Positions 9,157 through 17,630 of a stretch of 64,000 bases of DNA are shown piece by piece. The stretch covers positions 1,933,001 through 1,997,000 of the forward strand of contig CP126122.1 of assembly GCA_030123565.1 (NCBI GenBank), in the 5' to 3' direction. The notes below the pieces were generated by a model. It was not told the origin of the DNA, made no database searches, and saw nothing but the letters and a program-made list of their open reading frames with translations. Numbering within the stretch: the first letter of the stretch is position 1; each line of letters opens with the position of its first letter. This stretch comes from Nitrospira sp. (GTDB lineage Bacteria; Nitrospirota; Nitrospiria; Nitrospirales; Nitrospiraceae). The position numbers and the translations under genes are program-made.

Positions 9157-11220
9157 ATGAATGACCCTATGAGAACAATATCTGAACAATCGAGCGTCAA
9201 GCGGGTTGTCCTTTTGTTAGTTGCAGTCGCGACGCTTGCTTTCTGTGAGGCCCCCCTGCAGGTCGGATCAATTGTGTGGGCACAGCAAATTTCCACCTAC
9301 ACAGAATTTCCGATCAACATCGCCAAGGCGTATCATGAGGTCGGCAATAACTACATCGTGGCTCAGGACTTTGGCACGCCCCCGGACACCACTCAATCGG
9401 CCACTTCCAAACTGCGAATTTTTGAAAACGGCATTGAACTGAATCCTGCGCATGCCCTGCACAACGACATCCGCAATGTGGGACAAGGTCGCTTCAGTCA
9501 CTGGGGCGGCGCAACCGGCTCCCCAAGCTACCTCTATTTCTCGACATCGGACAACTCGAATCCCCTCACCAACGGCAGGCGATATACCTACCGAATCTAC
9601 ACGCAATCCTCATCCGCCACTTCTGGTTCGTACATTGAATCTCCCGTCAATATAGCCAAAGCCTATCACGAGGTCGGCAATAACTACATCGTGGCTCAGG
9701 ACTTTGGCACGCCCCCGGACACTACTCAATCGGCCACTTCCAAACTGCGAATTTTTGAAAACGGCATTGAACTGAATCCTGCGCATGCACTGCACAACGA
9801 CATCCGCAATGTGGGACAAGGTCGCTTCAGTCACTGGGGCGGCGCAACCGGCTCCCCAAGTTACCTCTATTTCTCGACATCGGACAACTCGAGCCCCCTC
9901 ACCAACGGCCGAAGATACACCTACCGAATCTATTTCCAATCGGTCACTTCATCCACTCCATCAGGCGTTTCCACAACGCCGACGACTACCCCAACGACAT
10001 CACCATCTGCCCCACCTCCGCCTACTGCCCCCCCACCTCCCCCTCCTTCACCTCCCCCAGCAGCCGTATCGGTAACCCCGTTGAAGACCGACCTAGGACT
10101 GTATTCAGAACCCGCGCTGCCTGCCATAGGCCCAGCGGGGAGCAAGATTGTCGATCCGACATTCGGCACGACCATTATGAGGCTGACCGATGCCAACGAT
10201 GGAGCGAGCTGCGAGGTCGGCTATTCCTACTTCTCGACCTTTAACTCCAATACGACAAAAGCCTGGGTCTTGGTGGGCAACCAGCCGCTGATTGTGAGTT
10301 TCGACCCGGTCACCTTCACGCGAACCGGCGCGACGTTCCTGACACAACCGCCTCCAGTCGGCGGTCTTTCCGATACTTGGGATGCGGCGTGGAGCGGATC
10401 AGATCCGGACCTTATCTATATCCACAACCGAGCTAATCGACTGTGGAGCTATCGAATCTCTACAGCGACCTATACGCTCGTCCGGGATTTCTCAGCAGTA
10501 TTAGGTGCTGCCCGCTGGCTCGATCAGATGTCCAAGTCTCAAGACGATGACCTGTTTAGTTTCATCTTGAGTTCTCAGCAAGGCGGTACGGTGAATGCGG
10601 GCTATCTCGTCTACCGCAAGAGCACAAATACGATCCTCAAGCAATCCCCTGACCCCACCATCATTGAGGCTGATGTGGACAAGTCTGGTCGGTACTTCTT
10701 CGCCGCCACTGCCGACCCCGCTGCCCAGTTTTTCGATACTCAAAGCCTCACTGCACCTATCAGTGTCGGCCCAACCGTCGCAAATGGTGGATTCTGGCAC
10801 GACGACATGGGTCGCGGAACGATCTTTACAGCCGGCGATGATCGGAAGGAATGGCGTTATCGTACTGTCACCAACCCAGGACAATGGACGTCGATTCTTC
10901 CTGGATATTTAGGGATCACAAATTCAGAGCACTATTCGATGCTCGCCGATAACGAGCGTTGGGCGGTGATCAGCCAGTCTCGACCCGATCAAGGTCCTGT
11001 ACAGCGGTTCGGCGACAATGAAATTTTCCAGGTGGCGACGGATGGAACCAACCGTGTGCGTCGGATCGCTCACCATCGATTGAAAGTCGTCGGTAACTTC
11101 GCGGCAAAGGCGAACATCAGTCGGGATGGCCAGTTCATTGCTTTCAACAGCAACTGGGGGAATCCGAACGGAAGACATGATGTCTATGTCGTCCGAATTC
11201 CACCGGCCCCCCCCAACTAA
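9157..11220 (+). CDS. Secreted protein: tandem duplicated domain, proline-rich linker, beta-propeller-like C-terminal domain
   Basis: 687 residues with no family I can name confidently. Residues 1-43 form a Sec signal peptide (basic start, VVLLLVAVATLAF core, cleavage near VWAQQ). Two copies of a 111-residue unit follow (about 46-156 and 157-267); each contains AKAYHEVGNNYIVAQDFGTP and ends NGRRYTYRIY. Residues 270-312 are a Thr/Pro linker with PPPPPP runs. The last 370 residues contain repeated strand patterns, ending SRDGQFIAFNSNWG and DVYVVRIPP, like PD40/oligogalacturonide-lyase-type propellers. ATG at 9157 follows GAAGGA closely; ATG at 9169 is an alternative start. It is the only plus-strand gene inside the first polysaccharide locus and is probably a cell-surface or matrix protein binding or acting on glycan. 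Confidence 0.7.
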   Translation: MNDPMRTISEQSSVKRVVLLLVAVATLAFCEAPLQVGSIVWAQQISTYTEFPINIAKAYHEVGNNYIVAQDFGTPPDTTQSATSKLRIFENGIELNPAHALHNDIRNVGQGRFSHWGGATGSPSYLYFSTSDNSNPLTNGRRYTYRIYTQSSSATSGSYIESPVNIAKAYHEVGNNYIVAQDFGTPPDTTQSATSKLRIFENGIELNPAHALHNDIRNVGQGRFSHWGGATGSPSYLYFSTSDNSSPLTNGRRYTYRIYFQSVTSSTPSGVSTTPTTTPTTSPSAPPPPTAPPPPPPSPPPAAVSVTPLKTDLGLYSEPALPAIGPAGSKIVDPTFGTTIMRLTDANDGASCEVGYSYFSTFNSNTTKAWVLVGNQPLIVSFDPVTFTRTGATFLTQPPPVGGLSDTWDAAWSGSDPDLIYIHNRANRLWSYRISTATYTLVRDFSAVLGAARWLDQMSKSQDDDLFSFILSSQQGGTVNAGYLVYRKSTNTILKQSPDPTIIEADVDKSGRYFFAATADPAAQFFDTQSLTAPISVGPTVANGGFWHDDMGRGTIFTAGDDRKEWRYRTVTNPGQWTSILPGYLGITNSEHYSMLADNERWAVISQSRPDQGPVQRFGDNEIFQVATDGTNRVRRIAHHRLKVVGNFAAKANISRDGQFIAFNSNWGNPNGRHDVYVVRIPPAPPN
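9331..9600 (+). repeat. Tandem DNA repeat, copy 1 (period 333 bp)
   Basis: First copy of a coding repeat inside the gene at 9157. It is nearly identical to 9664-9933, with an offset of exactly 333 bp (111 codons). Across the conserved core only a few bases differ, and most of these are third-position changes. Confidence 0.9.
9664..9933 (+). repeat. Tandem DNA repeat, copy 2 (period 333 bp)
   Basis: Second copy of the 333-bp period repeat. The visible core amino-acid difference from copy 1 is Asn to Ser in the DNSNPL/DNSSPL segment. Near identity at synonymous sites suggests a recent duplication or gene conversion. Confidence 0.9.
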
Positions 11221-11263
11221 CGAAGACCAATGGCCGGACTATAATGAGATGGTGCTTCATGTC

Positions 11264-11291
11264 AGAGGGGCTTCTTTAAGGAAGTCCCTCT
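11264..11291. terminator. Hairpin between convergent genes, possible bidirectional terminator
   Basis: The stem AGAGGGGCTTC / GAAGTCCCTCT has 11 pairs including one G-T wobble and a 6-nt loop. It lies in the 167-nt gap between the plus-strand gene ending at 11220 and the minus-strand gene ending at 11388. No clear T-tract follows on either strand, so intrinsic termination is uncertain. Confidence 0.45.
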
Positions 11292-11387
11292 CCTCCGACC
11301 TCGCTGACGGGCGGTTCCACGGAGGGTGGCTCCCCTCCTTCATTCCTTGCTCAACCGACCAACGATTGGCGTCAAGATGAGGAACAG

Positions 11388-12692
11388 CTAGCTCTTGGCT
11401 GCTTGCAACCCTGGAGATGATGTTCGGCTCAACTCCACACACAGGTTGTGAGCAACCAATTGTCCAGCCAGCCGATGCCCCTCTTTATTCCAATGCCCCC
11501 TCCCGACCCCTGAATTTTCGAAGCCATGAAGGAAAACTTGGTTCCGCTCGGCATACTTCGAAAAAGGCGGAGCGAGGTTGAGCACCGTGAACCCCTCACG
11601 TTGCCCCAGGTCTCGAATGCGAAAATCAGGATAGAAAAGATGTGGGACTCCAAGGTAACGTTCGAAGGTGCGTCGAACTGCCGGATCAGGGTGGACTTGG
11701 GGAGCATTGCTCAAGGTGACCACCATAAACTGTGCGCCTTTTTCCCTAACCTCGTTGCGCATCACGATAAGGAGCGACTCGGTGACTTGCCAGGCTTCCT
11801 TCCAGGCCCGATCACGTGGGTCAATGTAGACTGCCGCATCCAGGCCGGCCTCCGCATACCCATTCCAAAGTGTCGCGTCCGGACTTCCGACAGTGGCATC
11901 TGACGCACGCAAGGTTTCCGCTCCGATGGATCGGGCATGCTCCTGGGCACTATGTGCTTTGATGATCCGCCTGATCTCACTCACCACTTGCCAGATTCGT
12001 AAAGAATTGAGGACCTGGTAGGCCCATCGGACCACAGTCGTTTGTCGCAAACGAAAACCCAGCGAATCTCGGAACCTGAAGTCCGGGATAAGTTGCCGCC
12101 CTTCAAGAAAAAAAAACGGTCTTCTGTCATCTTGCTCGAGCACTCGTGAGTTGTTCCGGACATCGTTGCCGGTCACAAAGGCGAGAAGAACTATATCCGG
12201 AGAATATGACCATACCCGATGACGAAGCGTGATCAGTTCCTGTGCCGTGCCGTATCCGGACACTCCGAAATTGATGACTTCCGGCTCGCGACCGGCAACA
12301 GCGGGACATCCCTTCATCTCTTGTTCCAGAATCCACCAGAAGGTATTTTCCACCGGTACCTGTACCGCTTCAGCAAACGAGTCACCTAACACGGCGATGC
12401 GTAGTGATTGCGCCGATTTCAGGCGGTCATGTTCTCGGTCGCGCAGGCCGGCACTGTTGACCCGAATATATGCTTCACCTTCACTTTTCCAAAGCCCTTC
12501 TGCTCCGGGACGTAACGATGCTCCTACTTCGTCGTCGATCTGATACACGATGGGATAGGAAATGCCGACCCCGCGCAATCCGATTTCGCAAAATATGAGT
12601 CCCAACAGAGTGCCGGCGATCATCAACAATACATTGTTTCTCCACCGCTTCATCGATAGGCCGATTCTGTCCGTCACAAAAAATTCACGCAT
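11388..12692 (-). CDS. Membrane-anchored SGNH/GDSL-hydrolase-like protein
   Basis: 434 residues with one N-terminal membrane segment (LLMIAGTLLGLIFCEIGL), so the catalytic domain is likely periplasmic. SGNH blocks are visible: AVLGDSFAEAVQV (block I Ser), the GVSGYGTAQE block II Gly, VTGNDVRNN (block III Asn), and HWNKEGHRLAG with the block V His. The proteins most like this in polysaccharide loci act as acetylesterases or O-acetyltransferases on the glycan; which applies here is unknown. It starts 4 nt after the stop of the polymerase gene upstream, so the two are probably co-translated. ATG at 12692 follows GAGCAGAG; ATG at 12653 is an alternative. Confidence 0.75.
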   Translation of the reverse strand: MREFFVTDRIGLSMKRWRNNVLLMIAGTLLGLIFCEIGLRGVGISYPIVYQIDDEVGASLRPGAEGLWKSEGEAYIRVNSAGLRDREHDRLKSAQSLRIAVLGDSFAEAVQVPVENTFWWILEQEMKGCPAVAGREPEVINFGVSGYGTAQELITLRHRVWSYSPDIVLLAFVTGNDVRNNSRVLEQDDRRPFFFLEGRQLIPDFRFRDSLGFRLRQTTVVRWAYQVLNSLRIWQVVSEIRRIIKAHSAQEHARSIGAETLRASDATVGSPDATLWNGYAEAGLDAAVYIDPRDRAWKEAWQVTESLLIVMRNEVREKGAQFMVVTLSNAPQVHPDPAVRRTFERYLGVPHLFYPDFRIRDLGQREGFTVLNLAPPFSKYAERNQVFLHGFENSGVGRGHWNKEGHRLAGQLVAHNLCVELSRTSSPGLQAAKS

Positions 12693-12695
12693 CGC

Positions 12696-13955
12696 TTAGG
12701 CTCTGCTCAATCCCTGAACCGTCGCAGCGCGCCGGTGATCGAATGTTACGGTCCTTGTGCTCGCATTCTCGCGACTTTCCGCCGTCATGGCGGCCATCAA
12801 GGCAAACAAGATGAGGCTGTGCTCCCTATAGAGTATCGTATGCGTGAAGAGGCTCAGTATCATCACGGCGACGCCGAAAACCATTCCCAGGTGCAGCGTC
12901 TCTCCACGCGCTCCCCAAATCACGGCCAATACGAGCAGGGGAAGCACCATCACCCCGATGAGACCGTGGTCCAACATGAACGTTAAGTATTGATTGTGTG
13001 GTTGGATATCCGTCTCAAGAGCCGATCCGGTTCCGTTCCCGAAGAACGGATGCTCCGCGATTTTATCCCAGGCTTGTTTCGCCACATATTTTCGCTCCCA
13101 ACTCGACCGATCAGATACGCCGGATGGATCTGTGAGCCAAGCCAGTCGTTCTTCCATATTCTTATTGATCACACCGGTCCGTTCCAATGTCGCAAGAAAA
13201 TTATCCAGGCGTGGAAGCAGCATCACCGTAATGAGTAGCGTTCCGATCAATCCGGATGGAACCAAATGTTTCAGATGAAGTCTTCCGCCGAAGAGAAGGC
13301 TTCCCACCGCGATCACCCACGTCACGATGCCCCCACGGGACAGCGTGAGGAACACCCCTAGGCCCGTCATTAAGGTGAACAGTGCACGATACCGTGGCTT
13401 CAACACCGTGACGCTGAGAATCATTCCTACGACCAATGCTTCTCCGGTGAGATTTGGATCCATATACATCCCGGCCGATCGGCCGAGAACCCTGCTAAAG
13501 GACATGGGGACGAAGAGATCATATACTTGGAGCACCACACCGACGAGCACTCCCGCCACAAGGGTTTGTCGTGCGATTCTGATTGCTGCCGGATTGTCGA
13601 ATAGGATCAGGAACATCAGCAGATCGATGATCGCAAGAAAACGCAATCGTACTTCCTGCCATGTCATCTCCGACTGTGAAGACTGGAAAAACCATAATAC
13701 CGTCAACCAAGCGTATCCAAAGCACCAGAGGGTCGCAGGCGACGTGAGCGTTTCCCGTACCGTTCTCTGCCTGAGGAGAAGAGGCACAGCCAATAGAATA
13801 AAACCCAGCACCCAATGTTTGGGTGCTTCGAACATATTCAGACCTCGATTGATGAACAGGTAGAGAGGCAGATTGGTGTAAAATGTACCGATAGCGATCA
13901 CAACCAGCGTATTCTGATAATAGTTTGATTTCATTGAAACGCTGTTGGAACCCAT
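12696..13955 (-). CDS. O-antigen ligase/Wzy-type polymerase family membrane protein
   Basis: About 419 residues from ATG at 13955; a longer in-frame start at 14051 is basic and unconserved. The protein is highly hydrophobic with about ten predicted helices. A large periplasmic loop (about residues 285-330) contains SSWERKYVAKQAWDKI, GNGTGSALETDIQPHNQYL. The pattern GxGxG...HN is the hallmark of the O-antigen ligase/polymerase family (PF04932), where the loop handles undecaprenyl-linked glycan. In this locus it most likely polymerises repeat units flipped by the MurJ-like protein at 20511, but ligase activity cannot be excluded. Confidence 0.82.
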   Translation of the reverse strand: MGSNSVSMKSNYYQNTLVVIAIGTFYTNLPLYLFINRGLNMFEAPKHWVLGFILLAVPLLLRQRTVRETLTSPATLWCFGYAWLTVLWFFQSSQSEMTWQEVRLRFLAIIDLLMFLILFDNPAAIRIARQTLVAGVLVGVVLQVYDLFVPMSFSRVLGRSAGMYMDPNLTGEALVVGMILSVTVLKPRYRALFTLMTGLGVFLTLSRGGIVTWVIAVGSLLFGGRLHLKHLVPSGLIGTLLITVMLLPRLDNFLATLERTGVINKNMEERLAWLTDPSGVSDRSSWERKYVAKQAWDKIAEHPFFGNGTGSALETDIQPHNQYLTFMLDHGLIGVMVLPLLVLAVIWGARGETLHLGMVFGVAVMILSLFTHTILYREHSLILFALMAAMTAESRENASTRTVTFDHRRAATVQGLSRA

Positions 13956-14105
13956 GTCCCACGCCTGCCGGAATGCAGACCGACTGCTCGGCAGGCGAGG
14001 GATGAGCCGCTGAGGAAGGGTTGACGGCCTTCGAAGTCTGTCGATCGACAAGTCCGTCGATTGAAAAACAGGAAGGCACCGTCAGTATCTGCGCAACACG
14101 TCCAT

Positions 14106-15539
14106 TCAGGAGTAGCCGATCCGGATAATCTTCGCGATCGATGGCACCCAGTTCTCGTTCAGAATGAACAACATGTAATAGCCGGGCGGAGCCCTCAATT
14201 CACTCGAGGGGGCCGTCACATTCAGACCACCGGTTGTCGGGGTATAATTCAAATTGTTCATCCGCTGGCTCTCGTTGAATGCGTGAGTTGCCGCAGGCAA
14301 CCGTATCCAAGTTGCAAGTTTCACATTGGTCGGATCCGGCGTTCCTACGAAAAAGGTCTGGCCGTAGGTGACCTGCGAAGGAGCGGAGGTGATCGTCGGC
14401 TGGGGGCCCCTGAATAGGTACGGCGGTGAATAGATCTCCGATTGAAAGGTAAAGTCTCCTCCAGCGACCAGAACTCGCGCATCCGGCAGGAGGACCGCCC
14501 CAGAATGGTAAAACCGTCCTATCGTTTGACTGGCCTTCGTGCTCCAGGTTCCAGACCAGGGATCCCATAGTTCAGCGGGATAGACTGGACTTGTCGTATC
14601 ATTGAATCCCGGACCGCTCGTCCCTCCTGTCACGAGCACCGTGCGGTCCGGGAGGATTGTTGCATTGTGCATTCTTCGAGGGAAAGCCATGGAACCTGTA
14701 TATTGCCAGGTCGGATTTGGATCAGCCAGATTTAGGACTTCAGCTGTATTTGTAGGGGGCTGGCTCCCCCCCACCACCATGATACGCCACTCGTCCCACA
14801 TGACTGCCGATCCATAGTCACGGGTGCCGGCGAAGTTCTGCATGGCGACAGTGGTCCAAGCACCGGCTCCCGCCGTGTCCAGGTAGCGCGTGGTTTGTTC
14901 GGGTCCGGCCACGATCACATTTCCGAACGGTGTTACGAAGGCCCACGGATAACTGAAGATCCTCAGGACCGCGTTGGTGAGACTGCGCCAAGTCCCCGGC
15001 CCGACCTGGTAGACCTGCGGCAATGGATTCTCCAGTTGAACATTATCGATCCAGCCAGACAGCACCAGGACATCCCCATATTGGCCCTGGAACCCGGCCA
15101 GAGTGGTCAATGTGGGATACCAGCGTGCAGCATTCATGTCCGGCACGCGCCACCAGGAATTCGTCGTAGGGTTGTAGATGCTGGCGTTCGGCAAACCAGT
15201 AAAAGTGCTGGCATCGACGTTTCCCCCTGCGATCAAAATTTCCCCGTCCCACAAGAAAGCCATTCCACTACAAAAAATGTCGAACCCCGCCTTTGCCAGA
15301 CTTGTGACCGTTCCGGTCGCTGGGTCCCACACGCGGGCATCGTCACCGCTGATTTGAGCTCCCGGATAGAACATGACCTTCCCGTTTGAGAGCACCAACA
15401 TGTTAATGGGTGCGACATCAAAGAGCGGACCTAACTGCCACTGTCCCATCGTCGCAGCGTCGTTTTGTGCCGACGCAGGGCCAATGCACAAGCTGAAGGT
15501 CAACACCAAGAAGGAGGCTAGCACTGAGCGCCGGTTCAT
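14106..15539 (-). CDS. Secreted galactose-oxidase-like copper radical oxidase (Kelch propeller plus DUF1929 domain)
   Basis: 477 residues with a signal peptide (MNRRSVLASFLVLTFSLC, cleavage after ASAQ). A Kelch-type propeller occupies residues 40-375 and an early-set C-terminal domain (DUF1929, PF09118) residues 380-475. All residues of the Cu-radical site known from glyoxal and galactose oxidases have visible counterparts: Cys90 in FCSG and Tyr141 in RWYPT (thioether pair), Tyr344-His345 in FYHSG, and His419 in ATHAFNES. The enzyme would oxidise an alcohol or aldehyde group with O2, giving H2O2, outside the cytoplasm. A functional parallel is Streptomyces GlxA, needed for glycan deposition. 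An AGGAGA site precedes the ATG. The activity itself is inferred from the residues. Confidence 0.85.
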   Translation of the reverse strand: MNRRSVLASFLVLTFSLCIGPASAQNDAATMGQWQLGPLFDVAPINMLVLSNGKVMFYPGAQISGDDARVWDPATGTVTSLAKAGFDIFCSGMAFLWDGEILIAGGNVDASTFTGLPNASIYNPTTNSWWRVPDMNAARWYPTLTTLAGFQGQYGDVLVLSGWIDNVQLENPLPQVYQVGPGTWRSLTNAVLRIFSYPWAFVTPFGNVIVAGPEQTTRYLDTAGAGAWTTVAMQNFAGTRDYGSAVMWDEWRIMVVGGSQPPTNTAEVLNLADPNPTWQYTGSMAFPRRMHNATILPDRTVLVTGGTSGPGFNDTTSPVYPAELWDPWSGTWSTKASQTIGRFYHSGAVLLPDARVLVAGGDFTFQSEIYSPPYLFRGPQPTITSAPSQVTYGQTFFVGTPDPTNVKLATWIRLPAATHAFNESQRMNNLNYTPTTGGLNVTAPSSELRAPPGYYMLFILNENWVPSIAKIIRIGYS

Positions 15540-15640
15540 AACCTGTTCTCCTTTCTGAACTCAGTTGCAGAGCTTGCTTGTGTCAATCTGCCGAAGGGAT
15601 TCTAACGTACGCAGTCCCAATTCAACTCAGAGGAGTCAGG

Positions 15641-16666
15641 TTAGGAGCCACCTGGTGTAAGCAGGAATACTCGACTGATAGGGCCTTCATGATGCCCTTG
15701 CCTTCCAAGGACAAGTATCTGCCCTTTGGCATTGATACCGACAGCGGCGTATAGCTCTACCCCTGCGGGAACGGATACTGCCCCATTCAGATCTTGGGGC
15801 GTGCCTTTCGCATCCCAAAGAACCGCCCTTGTTCCCTGGGCGCTTCCAGAACTCCCGACGACTTCACCGGTGTCACTGATCCCGTTGGCTCTGCTGAAGC
15901 TTCCACCGGGGAGCATGGCAAGGCTTTGCATTCCGCTCTTGGACCACAAGAATGCGCGCATGCCCGCCGGTCCTCTCGAAAAGCCGACCACATCTCCACG
16001 ATTGTTGACCGCAAACGCTTCGCTCGCCGTATCACCGGGCAACGTCCCAAGATCCTGAATCTGGCCAAGATTCCATAGAACGGCGTGCCTCCCTGTTTGC
16101 CCTGTGGAACTGCCCACGACTAGCCCGCTGTCATTGATCCCCAGCGCTTTGCTGGAATCTCCGCCCGGCAATGTGCCCAGGTTCTGCATTCCACCCTTCG
16201 CCGACCACGCAAATGCGCGCATGCCTCGTGGACCACTTGAATACCCGACCACCGTACCGGCGCCGTTGATACCGAACGCCTCGCTTGCACTATCACCGGG
16301 CAAGGTCCCAATTTCACGCAATCCACCGCTTTTCATCCAAAGCACGGCACGCACAGCGGTCTTTGTATTGGCGGATCCGACTACATCACCGAAATCATTG
16401 ATTGCATGGCCCGAAGTGTGATCACCACTGGGAAGCCGGCCGATGGCATCAAGGCTCTCGCCGGCCTTTGCTCGTAGGGAAGAAGGAGAGACCAAGCCGG
16501 ATCGTACCACCACTTGACCGGATAGGTTGGGTCCTACGGCCTTTACGGCTTGGGACACAACGATCTCCTGCAGCGTGTACGATTGAGCCGCCCACAAGGT
16601 CGGTGGAACGGTCACGGACAGGAGAGAGACGGCAAGAACGATGCTCACATGGTGACGGACTCTCAT
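15641..16666 (-). CDS. HAF-repeat secreted protein
   Basis: 341 residues from the ATG at 16666, chosen because AGGAGGGA sits 5 nt upstream; an upstream in-frame ATG at 16693 lacks such a site. A signal peptide (VSIVLAVSLLSVTVPPTLWA) is followed by five to six repeats of about 45 residues with the HAF pattern: LGTLPGD, SxAxGIN, GxVVGxS and RAFLW. These are known in secreted proteins of the 'probable extracellular repeat, HAF family', whose role is undefined; a propeller-like fold is likely. It lies between the copper-radical oxidase and a methyltransferase gene in the same orientation. Confidence 0.85.
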   Translation of the reverse strand: MRVRHHVSIVLAVSLLSVTVPPTLWAAQSYTLQEIVVSQAVKAVGPNLSGQVVVRSGLVSPSSLRAKAGESLDAIGRLPSGDHTSGHAINDFGDVVGSANTKTAVRAVLWMKSGGLREIGTLPGDSASEAFGINGAGTVVGYSSGPRGMRAFAWSAKGGMQNLGTLPGGDSSKALGINDSGLVVGSSTGQTGRHAVLWNLGQIQDLGTLPGDTASEAFAVNNRGDVVGFSRGPAGMRAFLWSKSGMQSLAMLPGGSFSRANGISDTGEVVGSSGSAQGTRAVLWDAKGTPQDLNGAVSVPAGVELYAAVGINAKGQILVLGRQGHHEGPISRVFLLTPGGS

Positions 16667-16790
16667 GGGATTCCCTCCTGATGCTTGCCGCATCGTGCGG
16701 TCTTACATAGACACACAACACGAAGTCCGGCGAAACGAATGGACCAGGTGGATTGCGGTGCCACGACACAACTCGGCGGGTCAACGCTCG

Positions 16791-17630
16791 TCACGCAGGA
16801 TCGAATGCCATTTTCTGGAACACGAACTCGTTGTTGCCCAACTTACCTCCGCACGTCCTGAGATTCGCCAGCGTAAAACCTCTTTCCCGGTAGAAATGGA
16901 AAATCTCCTCGGGTTTCGCAACCTCAAATGGATATCCACCGACCCAATCAACCTCATCGCGCCAAGGAGACATGCCACGGCTTTTTTGGGCGTAGTTCTT
17001 CCAGCTGTGGAATGGATCTCCGCTGAACGAATCTCGAAGCGTGATGGCTCCCCAGACGGCGCCGAAACGCAAACACACCAAGGGATACCTTCCCATCGGC
17101 GGTAGGCGGTTATACAACCTCTTGATCTTTTTCCAATAGACACTTCGCCAGCCCTGATCGTTGTAGATCGCGATGAAGAGACGCCCGCCGGGTGACACCG
17201 GCGCGCTCGCGTTAGCCAGAGCCTGCCACATCGCCCCCGTATGATGGAGGACACCCCAGGAATAGACGATGTCGAATTGGCCCAACGCCCTTACGTACTC
17301 CTCATCCAACACCGATCCCTGTTCGATCGTCCAGTTACCATCATTGGTGAAATAGCGTCGTTTCAACTCGGCCGTACAGGCGACCGAGTGCGGATCATAA
17401 TCAAACGAATGAACACGGGCCCCCAATTTCCTGGCCGCCAGACTGAAGAGCCCGCTTCCCGATCCGATATCCAAAAACGTTTTCCCTTCAAGTGTCGTGA
17501 TGGATAACATCTCCCGCAGCGAACGTTCGGCTTCCACTATCCGTCCGTCGGTGACAGACTCAAGAAATCGATTCCAGTTTTTGCCGAATGCAAACCGGAG
17601 AGAACCCGCTTCGATCGAGTGCGCATTCAT
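16791..17630 (-). CDS. Class I SAM-dependent methyltransferase
   Basis: About 279 residues from the ATG at 17630, which has GAGGAAAGGA upstream; a longer in-frame reading to 17840 is low-complexity and unconserved. Motif I is FLDIGSGSGLFSLAARKLGA, motif II FDYDPHS, and FDIVYSWGVLHHTGAMWQAL the motif-IV region of type-12 methyltransferases. The C-terminal third is rich in Trp and Tyr, as in methyltransferases acting on large or glycosylated acceptors. The likely role is repeat-unit decoration; the substrate is unknown. Confidence 0.8.
   Translation of the reverse strand: MNAHSIEAGSLRFAFGKNWNRFLESVTDGRIVEAERSLREMLSITTLEGKTFLDIGSGSGLFSLAARKLGARVHSFDYDPHSVACTAELKRRYFTNDGNWTIEQGSVLDEEYVRALGQFDIVYSWGVLHHTGAMWQALANASAPVSPGGRLFIAIYNDQGWRSVYWKKIKRLYNRLPPMGRYPLVCLRFGAVWGAITLRDSFSGDPFHSWKNYAQKSRGMSPWRDEVDWVGGYPFEVAKPEEIFHFYRERGFTLANLRTCGGKLGNNEFVFQKMAFDPA

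Noticed and set aside
9331..9933. Possible CRISPR-like or transposon repeat
   Set aside because: There are only two long copies, in frame within one open reading frame with mostly silent differences. It is a coding tandem duplication.
9950..10080. Low-complexity C-rich stretch that could be a sequencing error or non-coding repeat
   Set aside because: It reads in frame as a Thr/Pro linker between two domains and keeps the frame open on both sides.
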